From: Flavobacteriaceae bacterium
GTDB taxonomy: Bacteria > Bacteroidota > Bacteroidia > Flavobacteriales > Flavobacteriaceae
Length of the DNA: 46,636 bases
Direction of reading: 5' to 3'
Assembly (NCBI GenBank): GCA_947446635.1
Contig: CANFHF010000015.1
Span: 1 to 46,636 of the forward strand
A program made the translations under genes and the position numbers. Shown here one piece after another: positions 17,088-25,540 of the stretch (the stretch's first letter is position 1; each line of letters starts with the position of its first letter). A model generated the notes under the pieces. The model had not been told where the DNA came from. It ran no database searches and was given only the letters and a program-made list of their open reading frames with translations.

Positions 17088-17636
17088 TTAGAAATGCAAG
17101 GCAAAACCAACTCGCACTTCAAAAACCCCTTTGTCGTTGAAATTATCATTCAAACTAAAATCATAGCGCAAACCTGGTTCAATGGAAACATTATCGCCCA
17201 AGAAAACAGCATAACCTCCTTGAAGTCCTACCCAAAGAGGATTCTCAGGAGCGTCTTTCCAACTTGCACCAGTAAGATCTAATTGAATAGGGACTATGCT
17301 ATTGATATAATATTTCGCTCCTATTTTATAGGAGAAAGCAGTTATATCTCCATCTGAAAAACTCGAATAACCAAGTCCTGCTTTAATAGCCAAATCTTTA
17401 ACAACAAAATAACCTGCTTCTCCCCCTACAGACCAGTCTGTAACGCCGTCATCAGAGGTAAAACCAATTCCTGTGTTAGCGGTATGCGCAAAGGTGCCTC
17501 CGCCAAAACCAGTATTGGCTTCTATTAACCATTTTCCTTCTGAGGTTTGCCCACTAGCGACCTCTTTTTTTTGATCTTGGGCATTTGCAAAACCGAATGC
17601 TAAAATTGCCGCTACTGATAAAATAATTTTTTTCAT
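17088..17636 (-). CDS. Outer-membrane beta-barrel protein (OmpW/OMP_b-brl-like)
   Basis: A 182-residue exported barrel. The signal peptide (1-19) ends AFGFANA|Q. Strand-like segments include WLIEANTGFGGGTF, WSVGGEAGYFVV, LAIKAGLGYSSF, FSYKIGAKYYI and a final FEVRVGFALHF with a terminal Phe, which fits recognition by the BAM machinery. The segment SIEPGLRYDF resembles the OMP_b-brl family. No substrate can be given. It shares its signal peptide pattern, upstream block and terminator type with its two neighbours, suggesting gene duplication. Confidence 0.8.
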   Translation of the reverse strand: MKKIILSVAAILAFGFANAQDQKKEVASGQTSEGKWLIEANTGFGGGTFAHTANTGIGFTSDDGVTDWSVGGEAGYFVVKDLAIKAGLGYSSFSDGDITAFSYKIGAKYYINSIVPIQLDLTGASWKDAPENPLWVGLQGGYAVFLGDNVSIEPGLRYDFSLNDNFNDKGVFEVRVGFALHF

Positions 17637-17661
17637 GATTGTGTTATTTAAAATTAGTTAA

Positions 17662-17670
17662 CTAAAGTTA
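17662..17670 (-). promoter_or_regulatory. Putative -7 element of the second barrel gene
   Basis: The minus strand reads TAACTTTAG here, identical to the block upstream of the neighbouring barrel gene (16962-16970). The match extends into AAAGAATA on the plus strand. A -33 element is not evident. Confidence 0.4.
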
Positions 17671-17742
17671 AAGAATACCAATCATAATTTGAATTTATAA
17701 GCGTTAAAATCGTTGACTATCACTATTACACGATTAAACGCA

Positions 17743-17769
17743 AAAAACCACGCCAGAGGCGTGGTTTTT
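17743..17769 (-). terminator. Terminator after the third barrel gene
   Basis: A 12-bp perfect stem with an AGA loop is followed by T on the minus strand. The 9-bp GC-rich core AACCACGCC and the loop are the same as in the hairpin at 17043-17067. Confidence 0.85.
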
Positions 17770-17791
17770 AAAACTATAATCTACGTTTAGA

Positions 17792-18484
17792 TTAGAAGTG
17801 CAAAGTCATGTTTATATTAGAAACTCCAACTCCGTCAAAACCAATGGAACTATTACGACCTCCTATACTAGGTTGATTTGTATTCGAAGCATCTCCATGA
17901 TAATTTATGTTAAGACCATAAGTGTATTGCGCTCCAATAGATATTTTAGGAAACAAGAAATATTCCGCACCTAAGAAACCTTGAGCGCCAATTCCAAATC
18001 CTAAACCTGATTTATATGTACTTTCTACTCCTTCAAAGGTATTCGAAGATTTGTTGGAGTATACTCTTAATAAGGCATCAGCACCATAAAACCCTTGAAG
18101 ACGGGTATTACCTCTTCTCCATTCCTTACCTAAACCTAGTTGTAAATCCATTCTAGAATTACTATATTTAGTATCTTTATTTGAATAGTCATTAGAATTA
18201 CTGGCATATAAACTTAAATTAGCTGACACTCTAAGGGCCTTATCATCGGTAAGAAACTTTTTACCAACAAAACCATAACTTGGAGAATCTACCCATGGCG
18301 CATTATTACCATCAGTTCCATTAAAAAGATTACCAGCATATTCAAAAAGACCAGTTGGATCGAAACTAATAGCCCAATCACCAGCTTGTGGCAAATACGC
18401 TTCTCCTTTTGAAGATTTCAAATCTTGTGCATTAGCAAAGCTAAATGCGAATACTGCAGCTGCAGTTAAAATAATTTTTTTCAT
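17792..18484 (-). CDS. Outer-membrane protein, probable beta-barrel
   Basis: A 230-residue exported protein. The signal peptide (1-19) ends AFSFANA|Q. The mature part has barrel-like strands (SYGFVGKKFLT, ALRVSANLSLY, MDLQLGLGKEW, GLGFGIGAQGFLGAEYFL, ISIGAQYTYGLNINY) and ends NINMTLHF with a terminal Phe. Asn and Ser are abundant in the loops. No family with a known function was recognised. It is the largest and most upstream of the three same-strand barrel genes. Confidence 0.75.
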   Translation of the reverse strand: MKKIILTAAAVFAFSFANAQDLKSSKGEAYLPQAGDWAISFDPTGLFEYAGNLFNGTDGNNAPWVDSPSYGFVGKKFLTDDKALRVSANLSLYASNSNDYSNKDTKYSNSRMDLQLGLGKEWRRGNTRLQGFYGADALLRVYSNKSSNTFEGVESTYKSGLGFGIGAQGFLGAEYFLFPKISIGAQYTYGLNINYHGDASNTNQPSIGGRNSSIGFDGVGVSNINMTLHF

Positions 18485-18808
18485 AATAAAATTTATTAAA
18501 GTTAGTCCGGTAAAAGTATCGGGATTTTACATCAGGAGAATTCTTATTAAAAATAGTTGTTAACATTTTAATTAACAATTCCGTGTTTAATGGTATTTTT
18601 ATTTGCTAAATTCCTTGTAATTAGGCTTGTAAAATTATTATTTAATAGTGCTGATAAAATTACAAAAAACACGAAAATCTATTTTTTAAGGAGTTTGTAT
18701 AGCTTGAAGGTTAAAAAACGACCTTCAAGCTGTAAAAAAAAGAGTCTATTGTAGTGTAGCATTTTAAAAAAATAATGTTATTTTTAAAAAAAAATTAAAC
18801 TCACTAGT
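18485..18808. other. Divergent intergenic region between two barrel genes
   Basis: This 324-base gap separates genes reading outward. A TACTTTTA block near the minus-strand gene could be its -7 element. No convincing promoter was found for the plus-strand gene, whose leader is almost pure A/T. The gap holds one notable structure, the inverted repeat at 18701-18731. No open reading frame of interest was seen. Confidence 0.5.
18701..18731. repeat. Perfect 11-bp inverted repeat
   Basis: AGCTTGAAGGT (18701-18711) and its exact reverse complement (18721-18731) are separated by 9 bases. Neither strand has a T run after it, so it is not a standard terminator. It could be an orphan stem, an mRNA leader structure for the gene at 18809, or a protein-binding site. 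Confidence 0.65.
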
Positions 18809-19372
18809 ATGAAAAAAACAATTTTAGTTGCCACATTCCTTTTTTCGGCCATAACAATCGTACAAGCTCAGTCTATTAAACTAGGAATAAAGGCAGGGAT
18901 AAATTATGCCAATCAAACCGGCACAACTATAATTATAAATAGCAAAAATTACAAAACAGGAGCACTATCCAGTTACCACGCGGGTTTAGTGGCAGAACTA
19001 AACTTATTTAAAGGACTAGCGGTTCAACCAGAGTTATTATATTCCACCCAAGGCGCAACTTATAAAAATGCTTTAGGAGATATCACCAATAAGGTAGGCT
19101 ACCTTGCGATTCCCGTAATGATTAAAATAGGCTTAAGCAAAAGCATCAGCCTTGAATTAGGGCCACAAGCCTCTTTTTTATTAAGCGAAAAGGATAATGT
19201 TAACTTATCAAAATCCAATACCTTTGATTTTTCGGTTGCCGGAGGTTTGGGACTAAAAGTCACTAAAAGCATCTTCCTTCAAGCGCGATACGGCTTGGGT
19301 TTGACCGAAATATCGAAGGAGGCACAAATTAAAAATTCCGTAGTTCAAGTATCTGCTGGTATTCTGTTCTAA
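18809..19372 (+). CDS. Porin family outer-membrane beta-barrel protein
   Basis: A 187-residue exported protein. A signal peptide (1-20, ending IVQA|Q) is followed by the family opening IKLGIKAGINYANQTG, then paired strands (SYHAGLVAELNLFKGLAVQP, VGYLAIPVMIKIG, FDFSVAGGLGLKVT, LQARYGLGLTEI). It ends VQVSAGILF with a terminal Phe. The GLKAGxNYA opening and the LEIPxxxK-type segment fit the PorT/OMP_b-brl_2 family of Bacteroidetes. Its function is unknown. It is divergent from the three-gene barrel set and seems only distantly related to it. Confidence 0.82.
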   Translation: MKKTILVATFLFSAITIVQAQSIKLGIKAGINYANQTGTTIIINSKNYKTGALSSYHAGLVAELNLFKGLAVQPELLYSTQGATYKNALGDITNKVGYLAIPVMIKIGLSKSISLELGPQASFLLSEKDNVNLSKSNTFDFSVAGGLGLKVTKSIFLQARYGLGLTEISKEAQIKNSVVQVSAGILF

Positions 19373-19396
19373 TAAAATAAAGCATAAATTGTACAC

Positions 19397-19426
19397 AAAC
19401 CGTTTTTTATTGAAACGGTTTTTTTA
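19397..19426 (+). terminator. Terminator after the porin family gene
   Basis: Stem AAACCGTTT (19397-19405) pairs with AAACGGTTT (19413-19421) and is followed by a T run. It starts 24 bases after the stop. Confidence 0.85.
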
Positions 19427-19501
19427 TTTTTACAAAATACGAATCGGAAAATGCAAGAGGCGAATTTCGTATTCCATTAAAAAACATATAATATAATAGG
19501 T

Positions 19502-19915
19502 ATGAAAATTAGCATTATCAACGGACCAAATCTCAATCTACTCGGAAAACGAGAGCCAGCAGTTTATGGATCTCAAACTTTTGAAGATTACTTCAATACT
19601 TTAAAAGAAAAATTTCCGCAACTGGAATTGACTTACTATCAAAGTAATATCGAAGGCGAATTGATTGCTAAAATTCAAGAGTTGGGTTTTTCGTATGATG
19701 GCATTATACTAAATGCGGGCGCTTATACCCACACTTCGATAGGCATTGGTGATGCCATAAAAGCCATAACCACTCCAGTTGTTGAAGTGCATATTTCCAA
19801 CACTTTTTCACGCGAGAGTTTTCGGCATCAATCTTATATTTCAGGGAGCGCCAAGGGGGTTATTCTTGGCTTTGGTCTACAAAGTTATGAATTGGCTTTG
19901 TTGTCCTTTTTGTAA
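19502..19915 (+). CDS. aroQ: 3-dehydroquinate dehydratase, type II
   Basis: A 137-residue enzyme of the shikimate pathway that converts 3-dehydroquinate to 3-dehydroshikimate. The type II signatures are complete: NGPNLNLLGKREPAVYG with Arg17 and catalytic Tyr22, NAGAYTHTS, and EVHISN with His97, then the FRHQSY substrate loop. Type II enzymes are dodecamers with no relation to type I AroD. The gene is monocistronic, with terminators on both sides. Confidence 0.96.
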   Translation: MKISIINGPNLNLLGKREPAVYGSQTFEDYFNTLKEKFPQLELTYYQSNIEGELIAKIQELGFSYDGIILNAGAYTHTSIGIGDAIKAITTPVVEVHISNTFSRESFRHQSYISGSAKGVILGFGLQSYELALLSFL

Positions 19916-19943
19916 GTCTTATAACTTGTCTTTATTCTAAATA

Positions 19944-19978
19944 AAAAAGGAGCTGATTGTAATAGTCAGCTCCTTTTT
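19944..19978. terminator. Bidirectional terminator between aroQ and the CDF transporter
   Basis: A perfect 13-bp stem (19944-19956 with 19966-19978) with a 9-base loop has A on the left and T on the right, so it can stop both convergent transcripts. Its right arm overlaps the stop codon of the CDF gene. Confidence 0.88.
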
Positions 19979-20849
19979 AATATTCCGTAGGCTCTATATG
20001 AATTAAGACGTGCCCAAGTTCCTGGATTTCCTCCCGCAAAGTATCTTTGAGTATATGCGCCAGCGCGTGCCCTTCTTTGACACTAATTTCCGAATTTACT
20101 ATGGCATGTAATTCCACATGGTATTTCATTCCCGCTTTTCGAATAAAACATTTTTCGGTATTCACAATTCCATCCACCTGATGAGCCACTTTTCTAATGG
20201 CGGTAATTAAGTCGTCGTACAAATGCTCGTCCATGATTTCACCCAAGGCAGGTCTAAAAATAAAATAACTGTTATAAAATATAAATCCTGCAGCAAAAAG
20301 CGCCGCCCAATCATCGGCAGACTCATAGCCTTTTCCTAATACCAAGGCGATAGAAATTCCGGTAAATGCCGCCACAGATGTAATAGCATCGCTTCTGTGG
20401 TGCCACGCATCCGCTTTTAGAGATGAACTATTCGACTCTACGCTCCTTTTCATTACCAAACGAAAGGAATATTCTTTCCAAATAATGATGGCGCCCAGAA
20501 CGACGAGCGTCCAGGGTTTTGGCAAGTCGTGAGGTGTTGCAATATTATTGAAACTTTCATAGGCAATAATGGTAGCCGAAGTAATAAGGAAGCCTACCAC
20601 TAAAAAAGTGATTAATGGCTCGGCTCGTCCGTGTCCGTAGGGATGATTTTCGTCAGCAGGTCTATTGGAGTACTTTATTCCAAACAACACTAAAAACGAA
20701 GCAAAAATGTCAGTAGTAGATTCAATTGCATCTGCTATTAAAGCATAAGAATTGCCGAAAAAGCCAGCGAACCCTTTAATTAATGCCATACAAACATTAC
20801 CAACTATACTAAAATAGGTTGCTTTTACTGCGGTTTGTTCGTTTGTCAT
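19977..20849 (-). CDS. Cation diffusion facilitator (CDF) family transporter
   Basis: A 290-residue inner-membrane antiporter exporting divalent metal ions. Six hydrophobic segments are visible over residues 10-200, followed by a cytoplasmic ferredoxin-like domain (about 205-290, with KYHVELHAIVN and LIHIEPTEY). The transport site is Glu43 and Asp47 in ADAIESTTD and His150 and Asp154 in WHHRSD. In the zinc exporter YiiP the first position is Asp, so the E-D/H-D set here may reflect altered metal choice; zinc, iron or manganese all remain possible. It starts 17 bases after murA on the same strand. Confidence 0.9.
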   Translation of the reverse strand: MTNEQTAVKATYFSIVGNVCMALIKGFAGFFGNSYALIADAIESTTDIFASFLVLFGIKYSNRPADENHPYGHGRAEPLITFLVVGFLITSATIIAYESFNNIATPHDLPKPWTLVVLGAIIIWKEYSFRLVMKRSVESNSSSLKADAWHHRSDAITSVAAFTGISIALVLGKGYESADDWAALFAAGFIFYNSYFIFRPALGEIMDEHLYDDLITAIRKVAHQVDGIVNTEKCFIRKAGMKYHVELHAIVNSEISVKEGHALAHILKDTLREEIQELGHVLIHIEPTEY

Positions 20850-20866
20850 TTTGGAAATGTTATAAA

Positions 20867-22177
20867 CTATGCTCTTACAATTTTGGCTCCAATGGCTCTC
20901 AATCGCTCATCAATTCGTTCGTAACCCCTATCGATTTGCTCAATATTTTGAATGGTGCTAGTTCCTTTAGCAGAAAGTGCCGCAATCAATAAGGAGATTC
21001 CCGCTCTAATATCTGGCGAAGACATGGTTGTGGCTTTCAATTGTGATTTGAAATCATGACCAATGACAACTGCCCGGTGTGGATCACACAATATGATTTT
21101 GGCCCCCATATCAATCAATTTATCAACGAAAAATAATCTGCTTTCGAACATTTTTTGATGAATAAGTACGTCTCCTCTGGCTTGGGTTGCCACAACAAGC
21201 ACAATACTCAATAAATCCGGAGTAAATCCTGGCCAAGGCGCATCTGAAACCGTAAGGATCGATCCGTCAATATCGGTTTTTACTTGGTAGCCGTCTTTGT
21301 GTTCAGGAATAAAAATATCGTCGCCTCTTTTTTCTAGAGTAATACCTAGTTTTCTGAATACATTGGGTATAAGTCCAAGATTTTCCCAACTCACATCTTT
21401 AATGGTAATTTCGCTTCTGGTCATGGCTGCGAGTCCTATCCAACTTCCTATTTCAATCATATCAGGAAGAATTCTATGAGTACAACCGCCAAGCCTTTCA
21501 ACACCTTCGATGGTCAATAAATTAGATCCAATACCCGAAACCTTAGCTCCCATGGCGTTCATCATTTTACAAAGTTGTTGCAAGTAAGGCTCACAAGCTG
21601 CATTGTAAATCGTTGTTATCCCTTTGGCTAAAACAGCAGCCATAACAATATTTGCGGTTCCCGTTACTGACGCTTCATCTAATAGCATGTCTGCGCCAGT
21701 TAATCCATCGGGAGCTTCAACACCATAAAAATGATCCTCTCTATTGTAACGGAATTTGGCACCTAGATTGATAAAACCTTCAAAATGGGTATCTAATCTT
21801 CTGCGTCCTATTTTATCTCCACCTGGTTTTGGAATATATCCTTTTCCAAAGCGGGCCAAAAGCGGTCCAACAATCATAATAGAACCTCGGAGCGACCCTC
21901 CTTCTTTCTTGAAGGCTTCGGTTTCTAAATAGTTTACATTTACCTCATCAGCTTGAAAAGTATAAGACCCAGAACCAATTTTTTGGATTTTAACGCCTAA
22001 ATTTCCTAAAAGGGTAATTAGTTTATTAATATCAATTATATCTGGAATATTATTGATAGTCACTTTTTCGGGTGTCAATAATATGGCGCACAAAATTTGC
22101 AACGCTTCATTTTTAGCTCCTTGTGGTGTGATTTCACCTTTAAGGCTAAGGCCTCCTTCTATTTTAAAAATTCCCAT
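20867..22177 (-). CDS. murA: UDP-N-acetylglucosamine 1-carboxyvinyltransferase (MurA)
   Basis: A 436-residue enzyme for the first committed step of peptidoglycan synthesis, transferring enolpyruvate from PEP to UDP-GlcNAc. The opening GGLSLKGEITPQGAKNEAL has the family Lys and Asn, and the EPSP-synthase-like double fold is complete. The active-site loop reads GGDKIGRRRLDTH: the Cys that fosfomycin alkylates (Cys115 in E. coli) is Asp121 here, codon GAT at 21815-21817. Asp at this position is known to keep activity and give fosfomycin resistance. DUF4290 lies upstream and a CDF gene downstream on the same strand. Confidence 0.96.
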   Translation of the reverse strand: MGIFKIEGGLSLKGEITPQGAKNEALQILCAILLTPEKVTINNIPDIIDINKLITLLGNLGVKIQKIGSGSYTFQADEVNVNYLETEAFKKEGGSLRGSIMIVGPLLARFGKGYIPKPGGDKIGRRRLDTHFEGFINLGAKFRYNREDHFYGVEAPDGLTGADMLLDEASVTGTANIVMAAVLAKGITTIYNAACEPYLQQLCKMMNAMGAKVSGIGSNLLTIEGVERLGGCTHRILPDMIEIGSWIGLAAMTRSEITIKDVSWENLGLIPNVFRKLGITLEKRGDDIFIPEHKDGYQVKTDIDGSILTVSDAPWPGFTPDLLSIVLVVATQARGDVLIHQKMFESRLFFVDKLIDMGAKIILCDPHRAVVIGHDFKSQLKATTMSSPDIRAGISLLIAALSAKGTSTIQNIEQIDRGYERIDERLRAIGAKIVRA

Positions 22178-22254
22178 TTTTTTAGGTTATGGGTTATAGG
22201 TTTTGGATTTTGGGTTGACAATATCAAACCCTTAACACATCGCCTATAACTGAT

Positions 22255-22977
22255 TTACAAAGGTTTTCTGTTTTGGTTTTTATGTGTCGGAGACTTTCCG
22301 GCTTTTGCATTTTTGTTGCTCTGAATTTTAGGTTGACCCCCAGGTGTGATTTTATTGGATACCCGCTTATTGGTGCGCAACAAATCTGTAGTGTTTAAAA
22401 GCTCTTGTGTACTTTGGATTAAATTTAATTTTCCATCGGATAGCTCGTATAGATGTTCGAAAATAACATCGTCTTTCACGGTATCCTTATTCCAACTTAA
22501 ATATGACTTTTTCATGTGATTGGCAATAACCTTCACCAAGGCGTTTTTCATTTCGCCGTCCTCCCATTTATTAGCAACATCAATCATATACTTTATATTA
22601 TTGCCATAATACCGGTATTTTGGAAAGTTTTGTGGGTACTTTAAAGCATCTGGCTTCAACTGTAATACTTCACGAGTAGGAACAGGATAAGGCGATTCCA
22701 CATCCAAATCAAAATCCGACATAATAAAGAGCTGGTCCCACAATTTGTGTTGAAAATCAGGAACGTCACGCAAATGAGGATTCAAACTTCCCATAACTTG
22801 TATGATGTATTTTGCTGCTTTATTGCGCTCTTCCCTGTCTTCAATAGCGGTAGCTTGATTGATTAATTTTTGCAAATGACGGCCATATTCAGGAATAATC
22901 AAATGCGTTCTTTCGGCATTGTATTCCAAATGATGAACGACATCGTTTGCAACTTCTTTTATATATTTTGTGTTCAT
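22255..22977 (-). CDS. DUF4290 domain protein
   Basis: A 240-residue soluble protein of unknown function. It matches the Bacteroidetes DUF4290 family: LEYNAERTHLIIPEYGRHLQ near the start, LNPHLRDVPDFQHKLWDQLF near 65-85, and PKYRYYGNNIKYMI near 120-135. The last 40 residues are basic and low-complexity (GGQPKIQSNKNAKAGKSP), probably disordered and able to contact nucleic acid or membrane. It starts 2 bases after DUF493 and lies upstream of murA, so the three may share a transcript. Confidence 0.85.
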   Translation of the reverse strand: MNTKYIKEVANDVVHHLEYNAERTHLIIPEYGRHLQKLINQATAIEDREERNKAAKYIIQVMGSLNPHLRDVPDFQHKLWDQLFIMSDFDLDVESPYPVPTREVLQLKPDALKYPQNFPKYRYYGNNIKYMIDVANKWEDGEMKNALVKVIANHMKKSYLSWNKDTVKDDVIFEHLYELSDGKLNLIQSTQELLNTTDLLRTNKRVSNKITPGGQPKIQSNKNAKAGKSPTHKNQNRKPL

Positions 22978-22979
22978 AT

Positions 22980-23264
22980 TTATAGGGAAATAATACCTTT
23001 AATGGTAGAAACTTCAATGTATTTATCAATTATTTCTTGAGCATCTTTCATGGTAACATCAACAGATATACTCGTAAACTTTCCTGTTTTGGATTGGGTT
23101 GTTTTTATGACTGCCCCCATACAATCAAAAGCTTCTTCAACACGTATGACATTATCATTTTTTGAGGGTACAATAAATTTATATAAATATTCAGCGGGCC
23201 AAGTATTACTATAATCCAACTCGACCTTTAATCTTTCATAAAATTCTTGGGTATTCTTATCCAT
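22980..23264 (-). CDS. DUF493 family protein (YbeD-like)
   Basis: A 94-residue soluble protein with an alpha-beta ACT-like fold. It starts MDKNTQEFYERLKVELD and has the WPAEYLYKFIVPS strand and FTSISVDVTMKDAQEIIDKY of the family. I chose the ATG at 23264; an in-frame ATG 24 bases upstream adds eight residues not typical of the family. In E. coli YbeD sits with lipoate genes, but no such gene is here. A TATATTTG box (complement of 23286-23293) just upstream is a likely -7 element. Confidence 0.82.
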   Translation of the reverse strand: MDKNTQEFYERLKVELDYSNTWPAEYLYKFIVPSKNDNVIRVEEAFDCMGAVIKTTQSKTGKFTSISVDVTMKDAQEIIDKYIEVSTIKGIISL

Positions 23265-23616
23265 TCGATAATTAAAAAATAAAAGCAAATATACAGATTT
23301 GATTTAGATTTAGGAATTAGGAATTAGGATTTTATAATAAAGAAGTTTATATATAACAATAATCACTATAAATCCCGATAACTTTAGGTAAATTAGCCCC
23401 ATATTTTTGAAAACGGAATACTGAAATTGGCACCATTACCAAAGTAATAACAACTAATAAAATAATTACTATTACTATTTTACAACTCAATAGTTTTATT
23501 GTTCTGCGGATATTTTGAATAAAATATGAATTTACGCTTCTTTAGTTCGCTATTGAAAAAAGCAAGATAGCGTATTACATTCCTAAATTTAATCTAGCAG
23601 TTACTATTTTAACCCT
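23265..23616. other. AT-rich divergent intergenic region before recQ
   Basis: This 352-base gap separates DUF493 (minus) from recQ (plus). It holds a -7-like box for DUF493 at 23286-23293 and a small tandem repeat at 23310-23330. I see no coding frame of note beyond a 14-codon frame and no clear promoter pair for recQ. Confidence 0.5.
23310..23330. repeat. Three tandem TTAGGAA heptamers
   Basis: TTAGGAA, TTAGGAA and TTAGGAT follow one another without gaps. The array is too short to be a CRISPR or minisatellite. Confidence 0.6.
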
Positions 23617-25509
23617 ATGCAAACAGCAATACAAATACTGGAAAAATACTGGAAGTACAACACCTTCAGATCGCCGCAAGATGAAATTATTAATTCGGTT
23701 TTGCAGGGAAAAGATACTTTTGGATTGATGCCTACAGGTGGCGGAAAATCAATTTGTTTTCAAGTTCCCGCTTTAATGAAAGATGGAATTTGTTTGGTTA
23801 TTTCTCCCTTGGTTGCGCTAATGAAAGACCAAGTGCAACGATTGCAAAAACTCGACATAAAAGCCATTGCTTTGACTGGTGGCATTCGGCCTGATGAGAT
23901 GATTACTCTTTTGGATAATTGTGAATTTGGTAATTATAAATTCTTGTATTTATCACCCGAGCGCTTGCAATCAGATTGGATTTTAGAGCGCATAAAAAAA
24001 CTACCCATAAATTTAATTGCAATCGACGAAGCGCATTGTGTGTCACAATGGGGACATGACTTTCGTCCCGCTTATCTTAAAATTGCCTATTTAAAAACTC
24101 ATTTTCCAAAAATTCCTTTTCTTGCACTCACAGCATCGGCGACAAAGACGGTTCTTGATGATGTGATTTTTCAATTAGGATTAGAGAAACCATCTCTTTT
24201 TCAGAAATCCTTTGCTAGAAAAAATATGGCTTATATGGTTTTCGAGGTCGAAGATAAATTATATAGAATGGGTCAAATCTTAAAAAAGAATCCACAACCT
24301 TCTATTATATATGTGCGAAATAGAAAATCGTGCTCCGAAACCGCTTCGCAATTGCAATCCTTAGGCTTCAAAGCCACTTATTATCACGGAGGTTTATCTG
24401 TAAAGGAGAAAGAAAAAAATATGAGTCTTTGGATGAATGAAGAGGCTCAAATTATGGTTGCTACCAATGCCTTTGGAATGGGAATTGACAAATCGAATGT
24501 AAAAACGGTGATTCATGTTCACCTTCCCGAAAGTATCGAAAGTTATTATCAGGAAGCCGGTCGTGCTGGAAGAGATGACCAGAAAGCGTTTGCGGTAATA
24601 CTCACCAGCCCGTCCGACAAAGCTCAAGCTCAAAGTCAATTCATCAACATACTGCCCGACAAAAAAATATTGACCCAGATTTATGTCAAATTGTGTACCT
24701 ATTTTCAAATTGCTTATGGCGAAGGCATCGACGAACAATTTTCATTCAACTTGAATCATTTTTGTCAAAAATATGGATTTCCCACCTTGAAGACTTTTAA
24801 TGCCATCCAATTTTTAGACCGCCAAGGGATTTTGAGTTTGTCTCAAGAATATTCGGAGAAAATAACGATGCAATTCATCATTCCTTCCAAAGAAGTGATT
24901 CGGTATATGAGTTTAAATCCAAATGACGAAGCTGTCGTATTGGCAATACTAAGAACCTACCCTGGAATTTATGAATCACAAACCGCTATTAATTTATCTT
25001 TAATTGCAAAAAAAGCAAATCACGAGGAAACTATAATTCTTTCCATTTTAGAAAAATTAAAAACCCTTGACATAATAGTATATCATAAAAAAAATAATGA
25101 CGCCACGATTATTTTTAATGAAGTTCGCGAAGACGAAAGAACGATCAATCGAGTTTCGAAATATCTTGAAAACCAAAATAGACAAAAAGTGGCCCAATTG
25201 GAATCGGTTTTACACTATATCGATGAGAAAAAAGCCTGTAAAAGCAAATTGATTCTGGAATATTTTGGTGAAAAAACGGAAACAGATTGTGACATATGTT
25301 CCTATTGTGTTTCAAAAAAAAACAAGACCGATGATACTTCTTTAATTTCGGGGAAAATTATTGAATTATTAAAAACACAAGACTTGAATTCAAGAGAAAT
25401 GCAAAAACTAACGAAAAACACCCCAGACGATATTATCTTTGCCTTGCAAAATTTATTGGAAAACAATAAAATTGCGATAAATCCAAACAATAAATATTCT
25501 CTAAAATAA
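23617..25509 (+). CDS. recQ: ATP-dependent DNA helicase RecQ
   Basis: A 630-residue 3'-5' helicase. Walker A is MPTGGGKS with Lys44, motif II is DEAH at 137-140 within the RecQ-type AIDEAHCVSQWGHDFRP, and motif VI is QEAGRAGRD. Downstream, the RecQ zinc-binding cysteines are visible near 545-568 (KKACKSK, DCDICSYC), then a shortened winged-helix region. No HRDC domain follows. RecQ works in recombination repair and fork restart. fmt follows 31 bases downstream on the same strand. Confidence 0.93.
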   Translation: MQTAIQILEKYWKYNTFRSPQDEIINSVLQGKDTFGLMPTGGGKSICFQVPALMKDGICLVISPLVALMKDQVQRLQKLDIKAIALTGGIRPDEMITLLDNCEFGNYKFLYLSPERLQSDWILERIKKLPINLIAIDEAHCVSQWGHDFRPAYLKIAYLKTHFPKIPFLALTASATKTVLDDVIFQLGLEKPSLFQKSFARKNMAYMVFEVEDKLYRMGQILKKNPQPSIIYVRNRKSCSETASQLQSLGFKATYYHGGLSVKEKEKNMSLWMNEEAQIMVATNAFGMGIDKSNVKTVIHVHLPESIESYYQEAGRAGRDDQKAFAVILTSPSDKAQAQSQFINILPDKKILTQIYVKLCTYFQIAYGEGIDEQFSFNLNHFCQKYGFPTLKTFNAIQFLDRQGILSLSQEYSEKITMQFIIPSKEVIRYMSLNPNDEAVVLAILRTYPGIYESQTAINLSLIAKKANHEETIILSILEKLKTLDIIVYHKKNNDATIIFNEVREDERTINRVSKYLENQNRQKVAQLESVLHYIDEKKACKSKLILEYFGEKTETDCDICSYCVSKKNKTDDTSLISGKIIELLKTQDLNSREMQKLTKNTPDDIIFALQNLLENNKIAINPNNKYSLK

Positions 25510-25540
25510 TAATGAGATGGCGTAGTGCCTCCCAAAGACT

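Noticed and set aside
23310..23330. Short tandem heptamers as a CRISPR or iteron array
   Set aside because: Only three 7-base units with no spacers and no replication or cas gene nearby.
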